DNA from: JAJAZB01 sp964244295
GTDB taxonomy: Bacteria > Bacteroidota > Bacteroidia > Cytophagales > Spirosomataceae
Reading direction: 5' to 3'
Length of the DNA: 64,000 nucleotides
Assembly: GCA_964244295.1 (NCBI GenBank)
Contig: CAXTIG010000012.1
Location: 80,886-144,885, forward strand
Shown here: positions 53,883-61,773 of the stretch, piece after piece
Numbering within the stretch: position 1 is the stretch's first letter
Layout of the letters: every line of letters starts with the position of its first letter
Program-made: the position numbers and the translations under genes
Notes under the pieces: model-generated
What the model saw: the letters and a program-made list of their open reading frames with translations, nothing else
Databases searched by the model: none
What the model was told of the DNA's origin: nothing

Positions 53883-54707
53883 ATGAAGGCACGTTTTACT
53901 CTGGGAATGGCCCTGATGTTTGGACCTATTTTGGCGGGGGCGCAGTCGCTGGGTTCGCCCCCGAAGGCGGCGAAGTGGCAAATTCCCGAAGCGGTTTCCC
54001 GCCGCCTGCTGGTGGAGCCGCGCCGGGTGTACGTCGGGTTCGATTTGGGGTACTACCACGCCCTGGCCCCCAGCGCAGCGGTCGGAAGAATGCTTTCCAC
54101 GACGCGGTTGAGCCAGGAATTTCTGCCCGGTCTCACGCTGGGTTTCCCCCTCCACCGCCGCCTCAGCCTCGAAACGGGCCTGTACAACCTCCCCAGCACC
54201 ATCGCCTACCGCTTCGAGTTGCACCAAACCACCTCGCCCCCCGGCGGCTTAGGCATCCAGTACGCGATGGTGCCCCTCCGGCTGCGGCTGCGGATCTGGA
54301 AACCCACCCGCTGGCTGTCGGCCCACGCCCACGCGGGGCTGGCGGTGGCCTTCAACACCCACATCCGCAAAGGACAATTTGAACAACGCAACGCCGCTTT
54401 CCCGCCCGTGTGGGGCGATACGGTGCAGGTGAGTAACAACGCGGTGATGGTCAACAACTTCAGCCCGCTGCTCGAAGGCGGCGTCGACCTCAGCCTGCGG
54501 CTTGGCCGCAACGTGTCGCTGGTCGGCTACGCGCGTGGAGTGCTGGGCGTGCAGCCGCTCTGGCGCAACGAACTCCGCTACCAAATCAACCAGCAGGACC
54601 CGCCCGACCGCCTCACGCTCACCGCCCGCGCCAACGGCCTCAGCGCCGGGCTGGGTCTGCGCTACGGATTCCAGGTCGGCAATCGCTACCGGACGGTGTG
54701 GGATTAA
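53883..54707 (+). CDS. Outer-membrane beta-barrel-like protein, unknown function
   Basis: 274 residues from ATG 53883 with a signal peptide (LGMALMFGPILAGAQS). The mature part shows repeated amphipathic strands (RRVYVGFDLGYYHALA, LTLGFPLHRRLSLETGLYNL, LSAGLGLRYGFQVGNRYRTVW), as in small porin-like or PorT-like proteins. No binding motif is visible. It is convergent with hisS, separated by a perfect hairpin. Confidence 0.72.
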   Translation: MKARFTLGMALMFGPILAGAQSLGSPPKAAKWQIPEAVSRRLLVEPRRVYVGFDLGYYHALAPSAAVGRMLSTTRLSQEFLPGLTLGFPLHRRLSLETGLYNLPSTIAYRFELHQTTSPPGGLGIQYAMVPLRLRLRIWKPTRWLSAHAHAGLAVAFNTHIRKGQFEQRNAAFPPVWGDTVQVSNNAVMVNNFSPLLEGGVDLSLRLGRNVSLVGYARGVLGVQPLWRNELRYQINQQDPPDRLTLTARANGLSAGLGLRYGFQVGNRYRTVWD

Positions 54708-54710
54708 GTG

Positions 54711-54773
54711 GTGAAAGCTGAGTTGTGAAATGTGATTTTAACTTCACATTTCACAACTCAGCTTTCACCACTC
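54711..54773. terminator. Bidirectional hairpin between convergent genes
   Basis: TGGTGAAAGCTGAGTTGTGAAATGTGA and its exact complement form a stem of about 27 base pairs with a short loop (TTTTAAC). It lies between the barrel gene and hisS, which point toward each other, and overlaps the last codons of hisS. There is no long T run. Confidence 0.8.
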
Positions 54774-56130
54774 GGTTCAGCGCTTCCTCAAACTCCAGCC
54801 GTTCCTGCTCGCCGGTGGTCATGTTTTTGAGCGTAACCTGCCCGGCGGCGAGTTCTTCCGAACCGATGAGCACCACGAAGGGAATGCGCTTGCGGTCGGC
54901 GTAGTCGAGTTGCTTTACCAGTTTTTTGGCTTCCGGGTATAGTTCGGCCGGGATGCCCGCCTGACGTGCCCGCTGCAACAGCGGCAGGGCGGCGGCTTCG
55001 GCGGCGGGGTCGAAATTAGTGAAGAGCAGGCGCGTCGTCACGCCCTGGTCGGCGGGGAAACGATCCAATTCTTCCAGCACGTCATAGAGCCGGTCGACCC
55101 CGAACGAGATACCCACCCCCGACGTGCCCTTCAGCCCGAAGGCTTCGGTGAGGTTATCGTAGCGCCCGCCGCCGCTGACGCTGCCGATCGGTAAGTTGTT
55201 GGCTTTTACCTCAAAAATCGCCCCGGTGTAGTAGGAGAGGCCCCGCGCCAGGGTCACGTCGAGTTGCAGCTTTTTTTCGTTGTAGCCCAGTTGCTGGACG
55301 AGTTTCCAGACCGTTTCCAGTTCCTGAATGCCCCGCTGCCCGGTGGGCGACTTGGCCAGCCAGTCTTGCAAATTCTCGAAGGTCTCGCGGTTGCTGTGCC
55401 AGGGTCGGAACAGGGGCTGGAGTTTTTTAATGACGGCCGGGCTGAAACCCCGTTCGAGGAGTTCAGTCTCCACCTTTTCCTGGCCGATTTTATCGAGTTT
55501 GTCGATGGCCACGAACAGCGGCCCCGCCATGTCGACGGCCCCGATGACCTCGGCGATGCCCGTCAGGATTTTGCGGTTGTTAATTTTCAGCGTGAAATCA
55601 TCCAGCCGGAGGCCCGCCATCACGTCGTGAACCATCGCCACGATTTCGGCTTCGCAGAGGAGCGAATCGGTGCCCACCACGTCGGCGTCGCACTGGTAAA
55701 ATTCGCGGTAACGGCCCCGCTGGGGGCGGTCAGCCCGCCACACGGGTTGAATCTGGTAGCGTTTGAAGGGAAACATCAACTCGCCCCGGTTCATGGTCAC
55801 GTACCGGGCGAAGGGCACGGTCAGGTCGTAGCGCAGGCCCTTTTCGGCCAGCTTATACGTTGCTTTTTTGTAGCCCGCTTTCAGGTCTTCTTCCGAAAAT
55901 CCATCCAGAAAATCGCCGGAGTTGAGCACTTTGAAAAGCAACTGGTCGCCCTCGTCGCCGTATTTGCCCGTCAGTACCGAGAGGTTTTCGAGGGTGGGCG
56001 TTTCGAGGGGCTGGAATCCGTAGCGCTGGTACACGCCCCGGATGGTATCGATGAGGTAGTTCCGGCGGGCCATCTGCTCGGGACCGAAGTCGCGGGTGCC
56101 ACGGGGAATACCTGGTTTTTGCATGTTCAT
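54751..56130 (-). CDS. hisS: Histidyl-tRNA synthetase
   Basis: About 459 residues from ATG 56130 (MNMQKPGIPRGTRDFGPEQ); ATG 56124 is equally possible, and a longer frame to 56247 is unlikely. Class II motifs: motif 1 around FQPLETPTLENLSVL, motif 2 WRADRPQRGRYREFYQCD, the His-specific RGLSYYTGAIFEV, motif 3 VSGGGRYDNLTE and GVGISFGVDRLYD. The C-terminal anticodon domain (LLFTNFDPAAEAAALPLLQR) follows. It charges tRNA-His in the cytoplasm. Confidence 0.98.
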   Translation of the reverse strand: MNMQKPGIPRGTRDFGPEQMARRNYLIDTIRGVYQRYGFQPLETPTLENLSVLTGKYGDEGDQLLFKVLNSGDFLDGFSEEDLKAGYKKATYKLAEKGLRYDLTVPFARYVTMNRGELMFPFKRYQIQPVWRADRPQRGRYREFYQCDADVVGTDSLLCEAEIVAMVHDVMAGLRLDDFTLKINNRKILTGIAEVIGAVDMAGPLFVAIDKLDKIGQEKVETELLERGFSPAVIKKLQPLFRPWHSNRETFENLQDWLAKSPTGQRGIQELETVWKLVQQLGYNEKKLQLDVTLARGLSYYTGAIFEVKANNLPIGSVSGGGRYDNLTEAFGLKGTSGVGISFGVDRLYDVLEELDRFPADQGVTTRLLFTNFDPAAEAAALPLLQRARQAGIPAELYPEAKKLVKQLDYADRKRIPFVVLIGSEELAAGQVTLKNMTTGEQERLEFEEALNRVVKAEL

Positions 56131-56288
56131 GTGAAGAATTTTCCCCCTCGCTACGGGGGCCATCGTTTGTTGAGAAAAAGACCGTTCGGTAGAAAATTGG
56201 CGGCGCAAAAATAGCGAAATCAGCCCGTTGGCGGGCGGACACTCCAAAAATATCGGGGCGGTCAGGGCGTTCTTTTCCGAAAAAACCT

Positions 56289-56296
56289 TAGTTTTG
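56289..56296 (+). promoter_or_regulatory. Candidate promoter -7 element for the 52-residue gene
   Basis: TAGTTTTG matches TAnnTTTG, 31 bases before the ATG at 56327; a TTCTTTTC stretch about 20 bases upstream could be the -33 region. Confidence 0.6.
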
Positions 56297-56326
56297 CGGC
56301 TTCAAAAAATAAAACTGAGCACGACC

Positions 56327-56485
56327 ATGGGAGTGACCCGACTGAAACGGAAAGACCGGGTGAATAAAGCCGTTGCCAACAACCGCGTAGCCGAAATCAA
56401 ACGGCTCCAACAAAAACCCATTATTAAAAACGTGGACGTGGAAGCCATCAAGGCCGACTTTGCGGCGAAAGCAGCAAAGGCCTGA
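56327..56485 (+). CDS. Small basic protein of unknown function
   Basis: 52 residues: very basic in the first half (TRLKRKDRVNKAVANNRVAE), helical, ending in EAIKADFAAKAAKA. Size and charge suggest nucleic-acid or ribosome binding (inference). I chose ATG 56327; upstream in-frame codons lie in the hisS leader. It has its own promoter. Confidence 0.7.
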   Translation: MGVTRLKRKDRVNKAVANNRVAEIKRLQQKPIIKNVDVEAIKADFAAKAAKA

Positions 56486-56526
56486 GTTACGTTTTTTACC
56501 CAACGTTTCCCGGAGAAAAAACCCCG

Positions 56527-56880
56527 TCAGGCCCCGCCGATGGGGTTTTCTTTTCGAGGGGAATTCCGACGCGGCCCCCGACGGAATTTTTTTCGTTCGC
56601 GGCGGAGTTCCCGCCGGATGTCCATCAAAACCCGGAACCGGGTGGAAATTTGCATCAGGCCCAACCCACCAATGGCGAGCACGAAGCCGTACACGCCCAT
56701 GATGAACCACTGAATCAGGGGTTGCCCGTCGTGCTTGAGGTGCGAAGCCTCGTTGAGGACCGATAGGCCCGAGCCAGTCAGCACGGCGCTGAAGCCCCCC
56801 ACCAGCCAGTACTTGGTACGCAGGCTCATCCGCTTCAGAAACCGACGTCCAGGGGCGCGTTTGTCCAGGAGTTTAGCCAT
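56527..56880 (-). CDS. Small membrane protein with two helices
   Basis: 117 residues from ATG 56880. Two membrane helices are predicted, YWLVGGFSAVLTGSGLSVL (about 24-42) and IQWFIMGVYGFVLAIGGLGLM (about 56-76). The C-terminus is very basic (RRELRRERKKFRRGPRRN), so cytoplasmic. No known family is recognised. It may be a small accessory membrane protein; the function is unknown. Confidence 0.68.
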   Translation of the reverse strand: MAKLLDKRAPGRRFLKRMSLRTKYWLVGGFSAVLTGSGLSVLNEASHLKHDGQPLIQWFIMGVYGFVLAIGGLGLMQISTRFRVLMDIRRELRRERKKFRRGPRRNSPRKENPIGGA

Positions 56881-56943
56881 GGATTTTATAAATTGGTGCT
56901 GCGGGGCCGGGTGCATTTTTGAATCGGTACGCGGGCCTTGCGC

Positions 56944-56951
56944 CAAATGTA
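56944..56951 (-). promoter_or_regulatory. Candidate promoter -7 element for the small membrane protein
   Basis: On the minus strand TACATTTG (followed by GCG) matches TAnnTTTG, 63 bases before the ATG. The same TACATTTGGCG sequence is found at 60781 on the plus strand. Confidence 0.6.
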
Positions 56952-57086
56952 AAGAAAATTTTATGCCGTCGTCGGGCTGCTTTTTTGTGGCGTGCGCCGC
57001 ACATACCCCGATTTATCGTACTTTTCGGGGCAATTTTCAATTCATTCATCCACCAGTCCATTCTTTACTCCATTACCTTCTTCACC

Positions 57087-57983
57087 ATGAAAAACCTGCG
57101 TCAATCGGCCCTTTTGCTGGCCGGCTGCCTGACGATGAGCGCCCTGACTAAGGCCCAGGATACTCGGGCACTTCCCAAGACTTTTCTTGAAAAACCCGAG
57201 CAAAGCGAATCCTGGAATCCGGAGGTGCTGCTCGTCAACCCGCCCACGTTTCTGGGTGCTCCTCCCGGCGACGCACTGGTGTTGTTCAACGGCAAAAACC
57301 TCGATAACTGGGTGAGCGCTAAGGACAGTAGCCCCGCCAAATGGACCCTGAAAGAGGGCTTGCTGACGGTGGCGAAAGGAGCGGGCAACATCAGCACCAA
57401 GCAAAATTTTATTGATTTTCAACTCCACCTGGAGTGGATGGCCCCCGTCGAACCCGAGACGATCAAGGGCCAGGAAAAAGGCAACAGTGGGGTATTTTTG
57501 TTAGGCCTGTACGAGGTACAGATTCTCAACAGTTACCAGAACCGCACCTATCGTAATGGCCAGGCGGGTAGCATTTACAAGCAATCGGCTCCCCTCGCCA
57601 ACGTGACCAACCGCCCCGGCAGTTGGAACAGTTACGACATTATTTTTACCTCCCCTCGTTTCCGATTCAACGGGTCGCTCGAAACCCCCGGCTACGTGAC
57701 GGTGATTCACAACGGCGTGGCGGTGCAGAACCACATGGCGCTGCAAGGCACGACCGAGAACGTCGGCCCCCCGAAAGTCGTCGCGCACGGACCCGGACCG
57801 ATTTCTTTGCAGGACCACGGCAATGCCGTGAGTTTCCGCAACATCTGGATTCGGGATTTGTATCCTAAACCTCGGGCGGCACCCCGGGCGGCAGCGGTCA
57901 ATCCCAGTTCCATTCCGGGGGCTGATCCGGCGTTATTACCCGCGACCAAACCCGCCGCGACCCAACCCGGCAAGCGGAATTGA
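57087..57983 (+). CDS. DUF1080 (3-keto-disaccharide hydrolase-like) secreted protein, copy 1
   Basis: 298 residues from ATG 57087 with a signal peptide (SALLLAGCLTMSALTKAQ). The DUF1080 jelly-roll has ALVLFNGKNLDNWVSAKDSS, LTVAKGAGNISTKQNFIDFQ, GNSGVFLLGLYEVQILNSYQ and ISLQDHGNAVSFRNIWIRDL. The family hydrolyses or binds sugar derivatives. After the domain a Pro/Ala-rich tail of about 45 residues (KPRAAPRAAAVNPSS...) is unique to this copy. A paralogue follows 176 bases downstream. Confidence 0.9.
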   Translation: MKNLRQSALLLAGCLTMSALTKAQDTRALPKTFLEKPEQSESWNPEVLLVNPPTFLGAPPGDALVLFNGKNLDNWVSAKDSSPAKWTLKEGLLTVAKGAGNISTKQNFIDFQLHLEWMAPVEPETIKGQEKGNSGVFLLGLYEVQILNSYQNRTYRNGQAGSIYKQSAPLANVTNRPGSWNSYDIIFTSPRFRFNGSLETPGYVTVIHNGVAVQNHMALQGTTENVGPPKVVAHGPGPISLQDHGNAVSFRNIWIRDLYPKPRAAPRAAAVNPSSIPGADPALLPATKPAATQPGKRN

Positions 57984-58022
57984 GCAAGGGCGGTTCGTTC
58001 CACTAAATTTATAAATTTAGGT

Positions 58023-58052
58023 ACGGCCAATCCGGTGGGGTTGGCCGTTTCA
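58023..58052 (+). terminator. Rho-independent-like terminator after DUF1080 copy 1
   Basis: ACGGCCAA pairs with TTGGCCGT around TCCGGTGGGG, followed by a short TT. An 18-base palindrome CTAAATTTATAAATTTAG lies immediately upstream (58003-58020). Confidence 0.65.
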
Positions 58053-58159
58053 TTGCCAGACTTTCCGCTGGGTAGCCGGAAAAGCGGCGGCCTCGCGAAG
58101 TGTAAAAAGGCTCGTATTTTTCGGGCGAGAAATTCACCATAACCTGTTTTCTTATTTCC

Positions 58160-58933
58160 ATGAAAATCATTTCTGCCTCCGCCCTGCTGCTGGCGGGCTG
58201 CCTCGCACTCACCACGCTGAATGCCCAGGACAACCGCGCGACAAAGAAAAATTACCTCGTCAAACCCGAAGAGACGGAATTCTGGGATCCCGAAGTGCGG
58301 GTGATTACGCCGGGGAATGCGGTCGGGGTCGCGCCTTCCGATGCCATCGCGCTGTTCGACGGCAAAAACCTCGACAACTGGGTGAGCGTGAAAGACGGCA
58401 GCCCCGCCAAGTGGGAAGTAAAAGACGGGGCCTTCAGCGTGGTGAAAGGCGCGGGCAACATCAGCACCAAACAGGATTTTGGCGACTACCAGCTTCACCT
58501 CGAATGGCGCTCGCCCATCGAACCCGAAACCCTGAAAAGCCAGGGAAAAGGCAACAGCGGCGTATTCATGCAGGGAATGTACGAGGTGCAAATCATGAAC
58601 AGCTACCAAAACCGCACCTACCGCAACGGGCAGGCGGGTAGCGTTTACAAGCAATCCGCGCCGCTGGTTAACCCTAGCGCCAAAATGGGGGACTGGAACG
58701 TCTACGACATTTTTTATACCGCCCCGCGCTTCACCATAAACGGGGGCGTGGAAACCCCGGCCTACGTGACGGTGGTGTTCAACGGGGTGCTGGTGCAAAA
58801 CCACACCAAAATTCAGGGCACGACGGCCTACATCGGTTCGCCGCAGAACCCGGTTCACGGCAAAGGCCCCATTTCGCTGCAAGACCACGGCAACGCCGTG
58901 AGCTACCGGAACATCTGGATTCGGGAGCTTTGA
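58160..58933 (+). CDS. DUF1080 (3-keto-disaccharide hydrolase-like) secreted protein, copy 2
   Basis: 257 residues with a signal peptide (SALLLAGCLALTTLNAQD). It aligns well with copy 1: AIALFDGKNLDNWVSVKDGS, FSVVKGAGNISTKQDFGDYQ, GNSGVFMQGMYEVQIMNSYQ, ISLQDHGNAVSYRNIWIREL. It ends at the domain without the Pro/Ala tail. The two genes probably arose by tandem duplication, separated by a terminator, so they have separate promoters. Confidence 0.9.
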   Translation: MKIISASALLLAGCLALTTLNAQDNRATKKNYLVKPEETEFWDPEVRVITPGNAVGVAPSDAIALFDGKNLDNWVSVKDGSPAKWEVKDGAFSVVKGAGNISTKQDFGDYQLHLEWRSPIEPETLKSQGKGNSGVFMQGMYEVQIMNSYQNRTYRNGQAGSVYKQSAPLVNPSAKMGDWNVYDIFYTAPRFTINGGVETPAYVTVVFNGVLVQNHTKIQGTTAYIGSPQNPVHGKGPISLQDHGNAVSYRNIWIREL

Positions 58934-58939
58934 AGGTCG

Positions 58940-59053
58940 GGTTGAGTAGGCGGGCGGTCACGCTGAGCGGAGTCGAAGCGCGTGCGGCAGGTCAGCGTTG
59001 GCCCGCCGCACGCGCTTCGACTCCGTTCAGCGTGACCGCCCGCCTACTCAACC
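58940..59053. repeat. Palindromic element, GTCACGC-type variant (copy 9)
   Basis: Arms 58940-58988 and 59005-59053 are 49-base inverted repeats with one mismatch and a 16-base loop. The arms carry GAGCGGAGTCGAAGCG seen in copies 4, 5 and 7. This is the longest stem in the window. Confidence 0.93.
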
Positions 59054-59078
59054 GTCAAATTTTTTAGGCGTAATTTTA

Positions 59079-59109
59079 CCCTCCGGCTCCTCCAGCCGGA
59101 GGGTTTTTT
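59079..59109 (+). terminator. Rho-independent terminator after DUF1080 copy 2
   Basis: CCCTCCGGCT-CCTCC-AGCCGGAGGG followed by TTTTTT. A perfect 10-base-pair stem with a strong T run. Confidence 0.95.
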
Positions 59110-59186
59110 ACTTCTTTTTAAATTTTTTTCGACTTCGTGCAAAAATTGGCACGGTACTTGTCAAACTCCATTCCAGAGGTCACCCC

Positions 59187-59963
59187 ATGAAACAAATCAT
59201 CAGTTTCGTCCTCCGAACGATACCCCGCCGGTACCTTCAGTTGGTCAGTCACACGGCGATGAAGGTGCTGGCGGTTTTTTACCGGGGCAACAAGGTGGAA
59301 TGCCCCGTATGCGGGAGTACGTTCCGAAAGTTTTTGCCCTACGGTCGGGTTACGCCGCGTGAGAATGCGCTCTGCCCCCACTGCCTGGCCCTCGAACGCC
59401 ACCGGTTGATGTACCTGTTTTTAAAGGAAAAAACGGATTTTTTTAAGAATCAGAAAAAAGTCCTGCACGTCGCCCCGGAGTATTGCTTCATCGACCGGTT
59501 TGAAGCGATGAACAACCTCGACTACGTGACCGCCGACATCGAAAGCCCGCTGGCGAAGGTGAAGATGGACATTCACCAAATCCCCTTCGCCGAAAACACC
59601 TTCGACGTCGCGTTTTGCAACCACGTGATGGAACACGTCGACGACGACATCCAGGCCATGCGGGAGTTGCACCGGGTGCTGAAACCGGGCGGTTGGGCCA
59701 TCATCCAGTCGCCGCAGGACTGGAGCCGGGCCACGACCTACGAAGACGCCGCCATTACCGACCCGAAGGAGCGCGAGAAGCACTTCTGGCAGGACGATCA
59801 CCACCGCCTCTACGGGCGCGATTACGGAAGGCGGCTCGAAAAAGGTGGCTTTGAAGTGCAGGAAGACCGGTTCGTGATGGAATTACCGGCGGTCGTAGTG
59901 GAACGCTACGCGCTGCCCAGAGAAGAAATTGTGTATTGGTGTCGGAAAGGGGCAGGGGCCTGA
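59187..59963 (+). CDS. SAM-dependent methyltransferase with N-terminal zinc ribbon
   Basis: 258 residues from ATG 59187. The N-terminal part has two Cys pairs, VECPVCGSTF and CPHCLALERH, forming a zinc-ribbon-like module (about 38-72). A class I methyltransferase domain follows: VLHVAPEYCF (motif I region), DYVTADIESP, FDVAFCNHVMEHVDDD, LHRVLKPGGWAII. The ribbon suggests a specific macromolecular substrate; which is unknown. Upstream frames from 58998 run through repeats and a terminator and are not used. Confidence 0.88.
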   Translation: MKQIISFVLRTIPRRYLQLVSHTAMKVLAVFYRGNKVECPVCGSTFRKFLPYGRVTPRENALCPHCLALERHRLMYLFLKEKTDFFKNQKKVLHVAPEYCFIDRFEAMNNLDYVTADIESPLAKVKMDIHQIPFAENTFDVAFCNHVMEHVDDDIQAMRELHRVLKPGGWAIIQSPQDWSRATTYEDAAITDPKEREKHFWQDDHHRLYGRDYGRRLEKGGFEVQEDRFVMELPAVVVERYALPREEIVYWCRKGAGA

Positions 59964-60044
59964 ACAGCGGCGTGAGGGAAATTTCACGTGAATTCTGCCT
60001 ACAACTTTCCCTTCCGTCGTTTGCTTGGTAACCCTATCAATTCC

Positions 60045-60587
60045 ATGTTTAAAAACACCCTTCGGCTCGCCCTGCTGGGCCTTGTGCTGCTCGGCGGCGC
60101 AACCACTTCCTGTGCTCAGGCACGCCCCACTCCGCCCGATTTTTTGAAAGACCGTTTTCTGCAAGGCCGCTGGCTGGCCGGGGCCGGATTGACCGGCGCG
60201 GGGCTGTCGGGCAAGGCGGGTACGTTCGTTCGCGAGGGCCTGTGGGTGGGCCTTACCGCCAACGCCCAACTGCGCGGGGTCTTCAACCGGCACCTGCACG
60301 CGGGCATGGCCACCCGGTATTACGTGGCGCGGGGCCGCGACTTTTCGTTCTTCGCCGAAGGCGGTCTCGCTTACGGACACTTCGACGTGTACCAGTGGAG
60401 CCGCACGGAAGAGGCGGCGTTGGCCGGGCAGCGTTCGTTTTTTTCGGGAAACCTGCACTACGACCTCGGCGCCGACCTCTGGATGACCCGCCAGGTGAGC
60501 CTCGAAGGCAGCCTGCGCCGCAACCACCTCCTCGCCAGCGGCGATGCCTTACCGGGGGTAAATTTGGCGTTGAATTATTTTTTCTGA
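60045..60587 (+). CDS. Secreted beta-barrel-like protein of unknown function
   Basis: 180 residues from ATG 60045. Signal peptide with a Cys near its end (LRLALLGLVLLGGATTSCAQA), possibly a lipobox. The remainder is a series of Gly-rich strands (WLAGAGLTGAGLSGKAGTF, RDFSFFAEGGLAYGHFDVYQ, LPGVNLALNYFF) as in small eight-stranded outer-membrane barrels. The C-terminal aromatic residue fits outer-membrane insertion. No partner is seen nearby. Confidence 0.7.
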   Translation: MFKNTLRLALLGLVLLGGATTSCAQARPTPPDFLKDRFLQGRWLAGAGLTGAGLSGKAGTFVREGLWVGLTANAQLRGVFNRHLHAGMATRYYVARGRDFSFFAEGGLAYGHFDVYQWSRTEEAALAGQRSFFSGNLHYDLGADLWMTRQVSLEGSLRRNHLLASGDALPGVNLALNYFF

Positions 60588-60632
60588 GAACCTTTGGAGT
60601 TCAATGAAGTGAGTGAGAGTTAAAACTTTCGC

Positions 60633-60724
60633 CTGTCATCCCGACGAAGGAGGGACCTTTCGCGGTTACCAGCCGAGTAGCTGGAAGTCTACCGCGAAAG
60701 GTCCCTCCTTCGTCGGGATGACAG
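60633..60724. repeat. Palindromic element, GTCATCC family (copy 10)
   Basis: Arms 60633-60666 and 60691-60724 are perfect 34-base inverted repeats with a 24-base loop. It shares the first 24 bases of each arm with copy 11, but the inner stem (GACCTTTCGCGGT) partly differs. Confidence 0.93.
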
Positions 60725-60780
60725 CTTGCGGGGAGATGATAACCGAGGGCTGACGCTTTTTTAAATCCTGAAACTACTTC

Positions 60781-60788
60781 TACATTTG
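60781..60788 (+). promoter_or_regulatory. Promoter -7 element upstream of the nucleotidyltransferase gene
   Basis: TACATTTG matches TAnnTTTG; a T6 stretch about 20 bases upstream is a weak -33 candidate. The expected transcript start is directly at the foot of the hairpin listed next. Confidence 0.6.
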
Positions 60789-60790
60789 GC

Positions 60791-60819
60791 GGGCCTGAGT
60801 CAACCTCAGGCCCTTTTTT
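60791..60819 (+). terminator. Terminator-like hairpin at the very start of the nucleotidyltransferase mRNA
   Basis: GGGCCTGAG-TCAAC-CTCAGGCCC followed by TTTTTT and then directly ATG at 60820. It has all marks of an intrinsic terminator, but it sits between a good promoter and the gene. It could end transcription from upstream, or act as a leader attenuator for this gene. Confidence 0.75.
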
Positions 60820-61593
60820 ATGCTCGAACAAATCCAGCAACGCCTCACCGAACTCGAAACCGAACGCCAAATCCGCGTGCTGCTCGCCGTCGAGTCGGGC
60901 AGCCGGGCCTGGGGTTTTGCATCCCGCGATAGCGACTGGGACGTGCGCCTGATTTACGTTCACCCGCCCGACTGGTACCTGACCATCGACGACCGCAAGG
61001 ATAATTTTGAAATCATGGAGGGCGACCTAGATTTCGCCGGGTGGGAATTGCGTAAGGCGCTGCGGCTTTTCCGAAAATCGAACCCGCCGATGATGGAATG
61101 GCTGCAAAGCCCGCTGACGTACCGGGAGCAGTTCAGCACGGCGGCCCGCCTCCGCGACTTGTCCGCGACATTTTTTGACCCCAAAGCCTGCCTGTACCAC
61201 TACTTCAACATGGCGAACAACAACTTCCGAACCTACCTGCAAGGGCCGGAAGTGAAGGCCAAAAAGTATTTTTACGTGCTGCGCCCCATCCTGGCCTGCC
61301 GCTGGATCGAGCAAACCGGCACGATGCCACCGATGGAATTTGACCGGCTGGTGGAGGCCCAGGTGAGCGACGACGCGCTCCGGGCCGAAATCGAAACGCT
61401 GCTGACGCGCAAACGGGCGGGTGATGAACTGAGCCTCGAACCGCAGAATCCGGTGATTCACCGGTTTTTGGCCGAAGAAGTGGTGCGAATCAGCGCGTAC
61501 GTCAAAACGCTGGAATCGGGCCTTCGCCAGCCGGGGACTGAGCAACTGAACGGGTTGTTTCGGGAAACGTTGGCGGAGGTTTGGGGGGCGTAG
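60820..61593 (+). CDS. RlaP/YcgL-type nucleotidyltransferase
   Basis: 257 residues. The polymerase-beta-like active site is visible at the N-terminus: GSRAWGFASRDSDWDVRLIYV with the GS motif and two Asp. WYLTIDDRKDNFEIMEGDLDFAGWE holds a further acidic region. The C-terminal half is helical (YFNMANNNFRTYLQGPEVKA, KKYFYVLRPILACRWIE). The family (PF10127, RlaP) is linked to RNA repair, but the exact reaction is not settled. ATG 60820 follows a hairpin and T run with no ribosome binding site. The gene is not next to other repair genes here. Confidence 0.85.
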   Translation: MLEQIQQRLTELETERQIRVLLAVESGSRAWGFASRDSDWDVRLIYVHPPDWYLTIDDRKDNFEIMEGDLDFAGWELRKALRLFRKSNPPMMEWLQSPLTYREQFSTAARLRDLSATFFDPKACLYHYFNMANNNFRTYLQGPEVKAKKYFYVLRPILACRWIEQTGTMPPMEFDRLVEAQVSDDALRAEIETLLTRKRAGDELSLEPQNPVIHRFLAEEVVRISAYVKTLESGLRQPGTEQLNGLFRETLAEVWGA

Positions 61594-61657
61594 CGAAAGC
61601 ACAGAATTTTTTTTACCGATAAAAGCGCCTAAACTTGAATCCGGGGAAGTTATTGAC

Positions 61658-61741
61658 CTGTCATCCCGACGAAGGAGGGATCTTTCACCTCTCACGTCAA
61701 GCTGTTTGTCGCGAAAGATCCCTCCTTCGTCGGGATGACAG
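61658..61741. repeat. Palindromic element, GTCATCC family (copy 11)
   Basis: Arms 61658-61686 and 61713-61741 are perfect 29-base inverted repeats with a 26-base centre. It lies 33 bases before the aminopeptidase P start, so it is probably within the leader of that gene. Confidence 0.93.
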
Positions 61742-61773
61742 CCTCCCTAATTCCGAGTTCCCGTTGCAAATTC

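Noticed and set aside
58998..59186. N-terminal extension of the methyltransferase
   Set aside because: It would run through half of a palindrome and a strong terminator; ATG 59187 starts the protein cleanly.
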